Shown: one piece after another, positions 6,719-11,480 of the stretch
How positions within the stretch are numbered: position 1 is the stretch's first letter
Layout: each line of letters opens with the position of its first letter
NCBI GenBank assembly: GCA_903887035.1
Contig: CAISOG010000035.1
Location: 1 to 11,480, forward strand
From: an uncultured Holosporaceae bacterium
Lineage (GTDB): Bacteria; Pseudomonadota; Alphaproteobacteria; CAISOG01
DNA: 11,480 bases
Direction of reading: 5' to 3'
The notes under the pieces: generated by a model
Seen by the model: only the letters and a program-made list of their open reading frames with translations
What the model was told of the DNA's origin: nothing
Databases searched by the model: none
Translations under genes and position numbers: made by a program

Positions 6719-6741
6719 CCCTTAGGGATAGAATCCAAGGG
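6719..6741 (+). promoter_or_regulatory. Hairpin ending exactly at the FliJ-like start codon
   Basis: CCCTT (6719-6723) pairs with AAGGG (6737-6741), and GGAT (6726-6729) with ATCC (6733-6736), closing a 3-base AGA loop. The stem is 9 bp with a 2-base bulge (AG, 6724-6725). The 3' arm touches the ATG at 6742 and is the nearest purine-rich run, too close to be an ordinary ribosome site; AGGG at 6724-6727 is also in the structure. TAGAAT (6729-6734) looks like a -10 but lacks a -35. Confidence 0.45.
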
Positions 6742-7170
6742 ATGAAGCCGACGAAAACATTGCAAACCTTAATCCGCCTGAACCAATTGGAATTGGATAA
6801 TCAGCGGCGCACCCTGGTGGATTTGCAAAATAAAGAGCAGCATTTGATGACCGCGCAGCAGCGCTTAGAGGCTGAACAGGCGGCGGAAAATCAGCTGATG
6901 GCCAGCTTTGCGGGCACCGATTTTTCGGCCTATCGCCAACATCTGAAAAGCCGCCAACATTATGTCGCCCATCAACAACAGGAAATGGCTGAGCGCATCG
7001 TCACGGTCAAAGACCAGGTGATTGACCAGTTTCGTGAGGTCAAAACCTTTGAAATCGCCGACAGCAATCGGCAGGATCAATGGCACAAACATCTGGATGC
7101 TAAGGATGTGCGCGACAGCGATGATCGCACCACCATGCGCTGGGGCTATAACGACATCCCCTTGGCTTAG
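6742..7170 (+). CDS. FliJ-like coiled-coil protein (flagellar export chaperone family)
   Basis: 142-residue, highly charged, largely helical protein without a signal peptide. FliJ is the central stalk of the flagellar export ATPase: it binds FliI and the FlhA cytoplasmic domain and escorts export chaperones. Features matching FliJ are the length, the opening KTLQTLIRLNQLELDNQRRTL, a first helix rich in Gln and Glu (12-50), a break at about 55-62 (GTDFSAYR), and a second long helix with FREVKTFEIADSNRQDQ (93-109), which resembles the FliJ region with Lys-x-x-Glu near its C-terminus. It ends in a non-helical tail, RTTMRWGYNDIPLA. FliJ sequences are poorly conserved, so any short coiled-coil protein could look similar. 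It lies 58 bases after tolA on the same strand, and flhA is elsewhere in the window, which supports a flagellar role only weakly. Confidence 0.62.
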   Translation: MKPTKTLQTLIRLNQLELDNQRRTLVDLQNKEQHLMTAQQRLEAEQAAENQLMASFAGTDFSAYRQHLKSRQHYVAHQQQEMAERIVTVKDQVIDQFREVKTFEIADSNRQDQWHKHLDAKDVRDSDDRTTMRWGYNDIPLA

Positions 7171-7264
7171 GCCTTACGCCCCCCATGATTGCGGCCGTGA
7201 ACGGGCAAAACCCAGCCGTTTTTCGGGCGCTCACAAAAATTTTCAACAAATCTGCGCAAACCGT

Positions 7265-7293
7265 TTGACAGCGGCTCAAAAATCGCCAATAGT
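7265..7293 (+). promoter_or_regulatory. rpsD: Sigma-70-type promoter of rpsD
   Basis: A perfect -35 TTGACA (7265-7270) and AATAGT (7288-7293, four of six matches to TATAAT) are separated by 17 bp. Transcription would start near 7300, leaving a leader of about 33 bases. The rest of the 162-bp spacer after the FliJ-like gene shows no convincing terminator. Confidence 0.6.
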
Positions 7294-7332
7294 TCCATTC
7301 CTATTTTGATAATGAGGATAGATTGACCGGCC

Positions 7333-7947
7333 ATGACCAAACGGATCACAGCTAAACATAAAATTGACCGCCGCCTGGGCTTAAACCTGTGGGGTCGCGT
7401 TAAAAGCCCATTTAACCGCCGCCAGAGCCGCCCTGGCCAACATGGCACGCGTGGCCGCAAGTTGTCAGACTTTGGCATTCACTTGATGGCCAAGCAAAAG
7501 CTTAAAGGCTACTACGCCAATTTGTCAGAGCGTCAGTTCCGCCGCTTTTTTGAGGAGGCGCAACGTCGCAAGGGTGACACCTCTGAAAACCTGATTGGCC
7601 TGCTGGAACGTCGCCTGGACACTGTTGTCTATCGCGCCAAATTCGTGCCAACCATGTTTGCCGCCCGTCAGTTTGTTAACCACGGCCATGTGCAGGTTAA
7701 CGGACGCCGCGTCAACATTGGTTCCTACCTGGTTAACGACAACGATGTGATTACCGTTCGCGAAAAATCACAGCAGTTGACCAGCGTTTTGGGTTCGGTT
7801 GAATCGCAGGAGCGGGATGTGCCAGAATATCTGGAAATCAACCACAAAACCATGACTTGCAAATATCTGCGCGCACCCAAAATGGTGGATGTTCCCTATC
7901 CGGTGCAGATGGAACCCAATCTGGTGGTCGAATACTACTCGCAATAG
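7333..7947 (+). CDS. rpsD: 30S ribosomal protein S4
   Basis: Primary 16S rRNA-binding protein that nucleates assembly of the small-subunit body and helps form the mRNA entry site. In many bacteria it also represses its own operon. It has 204 residues, the normal length. Residues 1-93 are the S4 N-terminal domain, lacking the zinc-binding cysteines found in some S4 proteins; the only cysteine is C177. Residues 94-145 (RRLDTVVYRAKF through VNDNDVITVRE) are the S4 RNA-binding fold, with the conserved ARQFVNHGHVQVNG. The C-terminus, EPNLVVEYYSQ, is typical. The start is fixed by the MTKRITAKHKIDRR opening and an in-frame stop 9 bases upstream. The nearest Shine-Dalgarno-like run, GAGGA, is about 14 bases away, which is unusually far. 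It is a lone gene, as often in alphaproteobacteria, not part of the alpha operon. Confidence 0.97.
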   Translation: MTKRITAKHKIDRRLGLNLWGRVKSPFNRRQSRPGQHGTRGRKLSDFGIHLMAKQKLKGYYANLSERQFRRFFEEAQRRKGDTSENLIGLLERRLDTVVYRAKFVPTMFAARQFVNHGHVQVNGRRVNIGSYLVNDNDVITVREKSQQLTSVLGSVESQERDVPEYLEINHKTMTCKYLRAPKMVDVPYPVQMEPNLVVEYYSQ

Positions 7948-7968
7948 TGTCGCCTAGGCTGCTGCCTT

Positions 7969-8010
7969 AGCCCATTGCTCGATTTGAACGATTGGGCTGC
8001 CTGACTTTTA
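7969..8010 (+). terminator. Weak terminator candidate after rpsD
   Basis: AGCCCA (7969-7974) pairs with TGGGCT (7993-7998), and inside it TCG (7979-7981) with CGA (7989-7991), separated by an uneven internal loop. TTTT follows at about 8006. The stem is imperfect and the T-run short, so it is a possible rather than a clear intrinsic terminator. Confidence 0.35.
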
Positions 8011-8037
8011 CTGTGCCATTTGGATTGCTTCCTATGA

Positions 8038-8059
8038 GCGGGCTGCCACGACAGCCCGC
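8038..8059. terminator. Perfect 8-bp GC-rich hairpin between rpsD and bolA
   Basis: GCGGGCTG (8038-8045) and CAGCCCGC (8052-8059) form a perfect stem around CCACGA. It lies 91 bases past the rpsD stop and 27 bases past the bolA stop on the other strand. Neither strand has a T-tract after it, so it may be an RNA-end-protecting hairpin or a weak two-way terminator for this convergent pair. Confidence 0.45.
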
Positions 8060-8085
8060 AATTCGGTACTTGCCGTTATTGAACG

Positions 8086-8322
8086 CTACGGTTTTAAGGC
8101 TATCGTCTTAATGCTCAGGGCATGCAGCTGCGTTCCTAGCTTGCCCTGCAAGGCCTTGTTCACCAACTGATGTTGTTGTACCCGTGACAAGCCAACAAAC
8201 TGGCTGGCGGTAATGGTAACGGCGTAGTGATCGTCATCATCAACCAAGGCCTGCACCACCACCTCCGCCCCGGGCAGGGCGGTTTGCAGGATACTCAACA
8301 ATTCGTGGGCGGGTATAGGCAT
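8086..8322 (-). CDS. bolA: BolA family protein
   Basis: 78-residue member of the BolA/IbaG family, small KH-like proteins that bind a [2Fe-2S] cluster jointly with monothiol glutaredoxins and are tied to iron-sulfur trafficking and stress responses. The family core is clear: DDDDHYAVTITASQFVGLSR (28-47), then VQQHQLVNKALQG with the nearly invariant H51, and LGTQLHALSIKT with H67, the expected cluster ligand. The protein is short, with only about 5 residues before the first helix, as usual in alphaproteobacteria. No in-frame start lies further upstream before a stop at 8338-8340, so ATG 8322 is well fixed. It has no Shine-Dalgarno, and a promoter ends 6 bases before the ATG. It is divergent from the glutaredoxin. 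Its usual partner, a CGFS monothiol glutaredoxin, is not in the window. Confidence 0.92.
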   Translation of the reverse strand: MPIPAHELLSILQTALPGAEVVVQALVDDDDHYAVTITASQFVGLSRVQQHQLVNKALQGKLGTQLHALSIKTIALKP

Positions 8323-8328
8323 GGGTGC

Positions 8329-8357
8329 AGTATAATGCTAAAGTGGCGATGAAACAA
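8329..8357 (-). promoter_or_regulatory. bolA: bolA promoter, predicting a leaderless mRNA
   Basis: On the minus strand, TTGTTT (8357-8352) and TATACT (8334-8329, five of six matches to TATAAT) are separated by 17 bp. The bolA ATG begins 7 bases after the -10 ends, so transcription should begin at or within a base of the start codon. This agrees with the absence of a ribosome site. Confidence 0.5.
8331..8336 (+). promoter_or_regulatory. grxC: Consensus -10 for grxC, overlapping the bolA -10
   Basis: A perfect TATAAT on the plus strand shares four bases with the bolA -10 on the other strand. No TTGACA-like word lies at 16-18 bp upstream. Transcription from it would begin near 8343, about 20 bases before the TTG start of grxC. 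Confidence 0.4.
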
Positions 8358-8362
8358 ACCCC

Positions 8363-8659
8363 TTGCTAGCAAAGAAGCGCCCCATTATTACAGCCCCCAC
8401 CACCCCCGAAGTCCTAATTTTTACTGGTCCAGCCTGCGCCTATTGCCGTGTGGCCAAACAGTTGTTGGATCAAAAACAGGTTGCCTATACCGAAATTGAT
8501 ATCAGCACCGATCCGCAACAGCGTGAGGCGATGATGGAACAATCGGGCGGCCGCAAAACCGTGCCGCAGATTTTTATTAATGGCCAGCATATTGGCGGCG
8601 CGGATGACCTGCGCGCCCTGGAATCGGCGGGCAAGCTGGATGCGTTGCTGGCCTGTTAG
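8363..8659 (+). CDS. grxC: Dithiol glutaredoxin, GrxC type
   Basis: Small cytosolic thiol-disulfide oxidoreductase reduced by glutathione; it serves ribonucleotide reductase and protein deglutathionylation. It has 98 residues as drawn. The active site is C25-A-Y-C28 in FTGPACAYCRVAK, a variant of the usual CPYC with alanine for proline. It is still dithiol, so not of the CGFS class that partners BolA. The glutathione-site T66-V67-P68 with cis-proline, and G78-G79 followed by ADDL, are as in E. coli GrxC (SGRTTVPQIFIDAQHIGGCDDL). The start is uncertain: no in-frame ATG precedes the conserved core, and TTG 8363 is the only recognised start codon there, without a clear ribosome site. Downstream it meets the zinc-finger gene with 6 bases between stops. 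Confidence 0.88.
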   Translation: MLAKKRPIITAPTTPEVLIFTGPACAYCRVAKQLLDQKQVAYTEIDISTDPQQREAMMEQSGGRKTVPQIFINGQHIGGADDLRALESAGKLDALLAC

Positions 8660-8665
8660 GCGACT

Positions 8666-8965
8666 CTAACGATTGCCCGTCGCCAAGACAAATCGCCGCC
8701 CGCAATAGCCGCAATCGCGCCAACCATCCGCACCAATCATCAGATAGACCAACGGGTGCCCCAACGCGCCACCGCCGCCGTTGCAGCTGATGCTGCGGCT
8801 GCTGACGCTGACGGTTTCATGCGCGGTACCGCCGCTGGTTGGCATGCTATTCACGGACGTTTTCGCCGCTGCCTGATGCCCACCACGCCCAGCCTTCACG
8901 CCATCGACTGGCAATTGCGCATTCAAGTCAACGGTTTGTGGCGACGACGATTTGGTAGATGACAT
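8666..8965 (-). CDS. CHCC zinc-finger protein, NDUFS6-like
   Basis: 99-residue protein whose last 40 residues form a zf-CHCC domain: C61 in ISCNGGGGALGHP, H70, then C85 and C88 in DCGYCGRRFVL. HPLVYLMIG between them is characteristic. The family includes mitochondrial NDUFS6, a zinc subunit of respiratory complex I required late in its assembly. Small bacterial homologues are common in alphaproteobacteria and are assumed to act likewise, though this is less directly shown. Residues 1-55 are a low-complexity Ser/Thr/Gly/Ala-rich extension with no recognised fold. The start at 8965 is well supported by AAGG 6 bases upstream; M41 would give a short form nearer the usual bacterial size. No complex I genes are nearby. 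It is convergent with grxC and divergent from the GNAT-like gene. Confidence 0.88.
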   Translation of the reverse strand: MSSTKSSSPQTVDLNAQLPVDGVKAGRGGHQAAAKTSVNSMPTSGGTAHETVSVSSRSISCNGGGGALGHPLVYLMIGADGWRDCGYCGRRFVLATGNR

Positions 8966-8998
8966 AACGAACCTTTGGCCTATGGAAAATCACGGACG

Positions 8999-9006
8999 AT
9001 TATAAT
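8999..9006. promoter_or_regulatory. Palindromic ATTATAAT, likely -10 of the zinc-finger gene
   Basis: ATTATAAT gives TATAAT on both strands. On the minus strand it is 33 bases before the zinc-finger ATG at 8965, a sensible leader length. No strong -35 is present (TTGTGT only at a 20-bp spacer). The rest of the spacer up to 9170 shows nothing else of note apart from the -10-like word described for the next gene. Confidence 0.35.
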
Positions 9007-9170
9007 ATGCGGCTATCACACATTACACAACTGCGCACTCACAGCTTAGGTTGCATTTTGAGAATTGTTGCGCCGCCAAGACAGCCTCTGGCTTTTTGCT
9101 CTGCACACCATATACCTGCCCGCCCGTCACCAGACTTTTCTAAGTGGATGATTTGCGCTAAAGTAAAACA

Positions 9171-9815
9171 ATGGCCATCTTAAAAAACGATACCTCCTAT
9201 AACTATTTTCGTGGCAACCGCTATGATTTTCGGCGGTTGGCTGGCGATGAGGATTTGCAAGCCATTTACCGCCTTAGCAGCCAAGTCTATGGTGAGGCCG
9301 CCGTTGATTTGGACACGCGCCGCCGATGGAGCCAGCTGTTTCCCGATGGCAATTTGGGCTGTTTCTTTTGTGATGAGCTGGTCGGTTTTTTAAGCATTTG
9401 GCCAATCTCTGCCGCGGATGCGGCGGGTCTTGAATCTGGTCAGCTGCATGAGGGGCTGCTTTTACCCCTTAGTCAGGATGAATGCCGCCAGCAACCGGCG
9501 CAACATTGGCTGTGCCTGTCGATTATCATTGCCGATTTGTTTCGTGGCATGGCGGCCAGCCCGATTAAGCACCTGATCGAACAGGCGTTGTTGCAGGTTT
9601 GGCAGCAGAAGCTGTTGCAAGAACCCTTTACCCTTTATGCCCAGGCCTCAACCCCCGAAGGCCTCCAGATGATGCTGCGTAGCGGCTTTAGTCAGCGGCG
9701 CAGCGCGGAGGAGATGCCAAACGCCCTGCCCCTGCACGCCATCAGTTGCACCGCGATTGAGGAGTTGCAGCATCAATTGCTGCGCGGCGCCAGCAGTGTC
9801 ACCCTGGTCTCTTAA
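9171..9815 (+). CDS. GNAT-like (acyl-CoA N-acyltransferase fold) protein, function unknown
   Basis: 214-residue soluble protein that I place in the GNAT superfamily from its overall pattern, not from a strict motif. DLQAIYRLSSQVYGEAA (28-44) resembles the first GNAT helices. GCFFCDELVGFLSIWPIS (63-80) fits strands 2-3 with the usual exposed F-x-D-x-x-V-G-F turn. HWLCLSIIIADLFRGM (111-126) could be strand 4, and the stretch from about 163 (ASTPEGLQMMLRSGFSQR) matches the strand 5 / helix 4 end, where GNATs often read E-G-x-x-x-x-x-x-x-G-F. The acetyl-CoA pyrophosphate loop Q/R-x-x-G-x-G/A is not evident, so it may be inactive or use another acyl donor. No Shine-Dalgarno precedes ATG 9171. A TAAAGT -10-like word (9159-9164) ends 6 bases before it. 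It is convergent with flhA with 11 bases between stops. Confidence 0.5.
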   Translation: MAILKNDTSYNYFRGNRYDFRRLAGDEDLQAIYRLSSQVYGEAAVDLDTRRRWSQLFPDGNLGCFFCDELVGFLSIWPISAADAAGLESGQLHEGLLLPLSQDECRQQPAQHWLCLSIIIADLFRGMAASPIKHLIEQALLQVWQQKLLQEPFTLYAQASTPEGLQMMLRSGFSQRRSAEEMPNALPLHAISCTAIEELQHQLLRGASSVTLVS

Positions 9816-9826
9816 ATTTCGCCAAC

Positions 9827-11480
9827 TTAAATCTGGCCAACCGTTTTGATGCGGGCGCGCAGGTAAATTTCGTTCTGGGATAGCACCGCGGTTTGGGGGC
9901 GGACACGTTCCATAATCTGACGGACAAAGGGGCGAATTTGTGGACCGGTAAGCAAACAGGGGCTAACCCCCAACATGGCCTGATGCTCCAAAACACTTCG
10001 CACATCGGCAATAAATTGTTGCAGGCGGGAGGGTGCCAGCGCCAACTGCCGCTCCTCCCCCTGGCCAATCAGGGAATCGGCAAAGGTTTGTTCCCAATCG
10101 GGCGACAGGGTTAGGATGGGTATTACCCCCTCCTCATTGCTATAGGCCTCAGAAATCTGCCGAGCCAGGCGCATCCGAACATGTTCGGTGATGGTGCGGA
10201 TGTTGCGGGTTTGGCCACAGACTTCGGCAACCCCCTCCAAAATCGTCGGCAAATCGCGAATCGATACCCGTTCGCCCACCAGGTTTTGCAGCACGCGTTG
10301 CACGCCGCCCACCTGAATCTGGCCAGGAATGATATCGCCAATCAGCTTTTGATGCTCCTTATCCAATTCGTCCAGCAGTTTTTGGGTCTCGCTGTAGGAT
10401 AACAGCTCAGCCATATAGTCCTTAATCAGCTCGGTCAGATGGGTGGTGATAACGGTGGTGGAATCGACCACGGTATAGCCCCTGAACTGTGCCTCCTCCC
10501 GCAGGTTTTCCAACACCCACATCGCGGGCAGGCCAAAGGTTGGTTCAGTCGTTTCCTCACCCGCCAGGCCAATTTTCTGCCCCTGCGGATCCATCACCAT
10601 CACCATGCCTGGGCGAACCGATCCACGCCCCGCCACCAACTCCTTCACCTTAATACAGTAATCATTGGCACCCAGTTGCAGGTTGTCTTGGATGCGCACG
10701 CTGGGCAAGACAAAGCCCATTTCCCCCGCCAACTGCTTGCGCAACGACTTAATCTGATCCGTTAACTTGGGCCCATTGGCGACATTGACTAAGCCCAACA
10801 AGCCATAACCAAGCTCCAAACGGATGGTATCCATCGATAGAATGCTGCTGATTGGTTCTTCGGCAACGGGGGCGGCCGCCGCCAATTCCTGCGCCTGGGC
10901 TTCGGGGCTGGGGGTGGCGCGGGCGTTGCGCCCCAATTTATAGGCGGCATAGCCCGTGATGCCTGCCAACAACGCAAAAGGCAAAAATGGCAATCCTGGC
11001 AACAGCGCCATAAAGCCAGTAAGAAAGGATGACATCCCCAACGCCTGGGGATAGCCGCCCAGCTGGGCAAACAGAGCCTTATCGACGGAACCGCGCACGC
11101 CCGCCTTGGTGATAACCAGACCAGCGGCGGTTGAGACCAACAGGGCGGGGATCTGGCTGACCAGCCCATCCCCGACGGTTAACAGGGTATAGGATTTGGC
11201 GGCCTCAGCGAACCCCAACCCCTGCTGGGCAATCCCGATGATCATGCCCCCAACGATGTTAATGAAGGTGACCAACAGCCCCGCAATCGCATCACCGCGC
11301 ACAAATTTGCTGGCACCGTCCATCGCCCCGAAAAAGGTGCTTTCATCCTCCAACTCCTGCCGCCGCTTACGCGCCTGATCCTCCGTAATCATGCCGGCGG
11401 ACAGATCGGCATCAATCGCCATTTGCTTGCCCGGAATCGCATCCAGGGTAAAGCGCGCCGAAACCTCTGCGATACGGCCA
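9827..11480 (-). CDS. flhA: FlhA, flagellar type III export gate protein, N-terminus cut by window edge
   Basis: Inner-membrane component of the flagellar export gate; its large cytoplasmic domain forms a nonameric ring that docks chaperone-substrate complexes and FliJ. About 551 residues are in view, and roughly 145 N-terminal residues lie beyond the right edge. The visible part begins inside the FHIPEP region (RFTLDAIPGKQMAIDADLSAG), with the cytoplasmic loop TEDQARKRRQELEDESTFFGAMDGA split in the usual way. Membrane segments follow (FVRGDAIAGLLVTFINIVGG; the DGLVSQIPALLVSTAAGLVI stretch; a stretch around FMALLPGLPFLPFALLAG). Then an Ala/Pro/Glu linker leads to the soluble C-terminal domain from DTIRLELGYGLLGLVN to the end, IYLRARIKTVGQI. 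An ATG at 11422 is internal, not the start. No flhB, flhF or flhG is visible. Confidence 0.96.
   Translation of the reverse strand, partial: GRIAEVSARFTLDAIPGKQMAIDADLSAGMITEDQARKRRQELEDESTFFGAMDGASKFVRGDAIAGLLVTFINIVGGMIIGIAQQGLGFAEAAKSYTLLTVGDGLVSQIPALLVSTAAGLVITKAGVRGSVDKALFAQLGGYPQALGMSSFLTGFMALLPGLPFLPFALLAGITGYAAYKLGRNARATPSPEAQAQELAAAAPVAEEPISSILSMDTIRLELGYGLLGLVNVANGPKLTDQIKSLRKQLAGEMGFVLPSVRIQDNLQLGANDYCIKVKELVAGRGSVRPGMVMVMDPQGQKIGLAGEETTEPTFGLPAMWVLENLREEAQFRGYTVVDSTTVITTHLTELIKDYMAELLSYSETQKLLDELDKEHQKLIGDIIPGQIQVGGVQRVLQNLVGERVSIRDLPTILEGVAEVCGQTRNIRTITEHVRMRLARQISEAYSNEEGVIPILTLSPDWEQTFADSLIGQGEERQLALAPSRLQQFIADVRSVLEHQAMLGVSPCLLTGPQIRPFVRQIMERVRPQTAVLSQNEIYLRARIKTVGQI

Noticed and set aside
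8655..8670. GTTAG/CTAAC dyad at the grxC and zinc-finger stop codons
   Set aside because: Two facing TAG codons create most of this 5-bp symmetry automatically, and there is no T-run for termination.
9083..9097. AGCC-TCT-GGCT followed by TTTT, terminator-like
   Set aside because: The stem is only 4 bp and no plus-strand gene reads into it; it lies in a divergent spacer.
9811..9832. CTTAAAT directly repeated around the stop codons of the GNAT-like gene and flhA
   Set aside because: Seven-base AT-rich words holding TAA on each strand are expected by chance at a tight convergent junction; no dyad or T-tract follows.

Overview
The window reads as a stretch of chromosome from a free-living, flagellated alphaproteobacterium, most like the Rhodospirillales and their relatives. 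This rests on protein character: a TolA with the alphaproteobacterial C-terminal domain, a zinc-free S4 of the MTKR type, a CHCC zinc-finger protein related to mitochondrial NDUFS6, a BolA of the alphaproteobacterial type and FlhA. Base composition is moderately GC-rich and even across the window. I see no transposase, integrase, phage gene, tRNA, rRNA or CRISPR array, and no clear sign of a transferred island. The lineage assignment is inference.

Layout. 1-1103 (-) is a CPA2-type Na+/H+ antiporter cut by the left edge. 1212-2273 (+) is a Tas-like aldo/keto reductase. 2302-2745 (-) is an unrecognised small protein. 2866-3753 (+) is thymidylate synthase, convergent with a MaoC-type (R)-enoyl-CoA hydratase at 3809-4255 (-). 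4463-6683 (+) holds tolQ, tolR and tolA, followed by a FliJ-like coiled-coil gene at 6742-7170 (+) and rpsD at 7333-7947 (+). Then come bolA (8086-8322, -), a dithiol glutaredoxin (8363-8659, +), a CHCC zinc-finger protein (8666-8965, -) and a GNAT-like protein (9171-9815, +). flhA (9827-11480, -) runs off the right edge.

How the genes work together. tolQRA encodes the inner-membrane motor that spends proton-motive force to hold the outer membrane during division. The usual downstream tolB and pal are absent, and a FliJ-like export chaperone gene stands in their place. FliJ and FlhA act on the same flagellar export gate, but lie about 2.7 kb apart on opposite strands. bolA and grxC are divergent from one shared promoter patch and, with the CHCC zinc-finger gene, form a small group with a thiol, iron-sulfur or respiratory flavour.

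The window is mostly housekeeping, and I do not see a convincing new multi-gene system. The more interesting signals lie between genes: overlapping divergent promoters that predict a leaderless bolA mRNA; a hairpin that ends exactly at the FliJ-like start codon; nested palindromes and a four-codon leader ahead of thyA; and a structured element carrying both stop codons between thyA and the MaoC gene. No stretch longer than 300 bases lacks a gene. The largest gaps (about 200 bases before tolQ and before the GNAT-like gene, about 160 before rpsD, about 140 after it) are covered in the entries.
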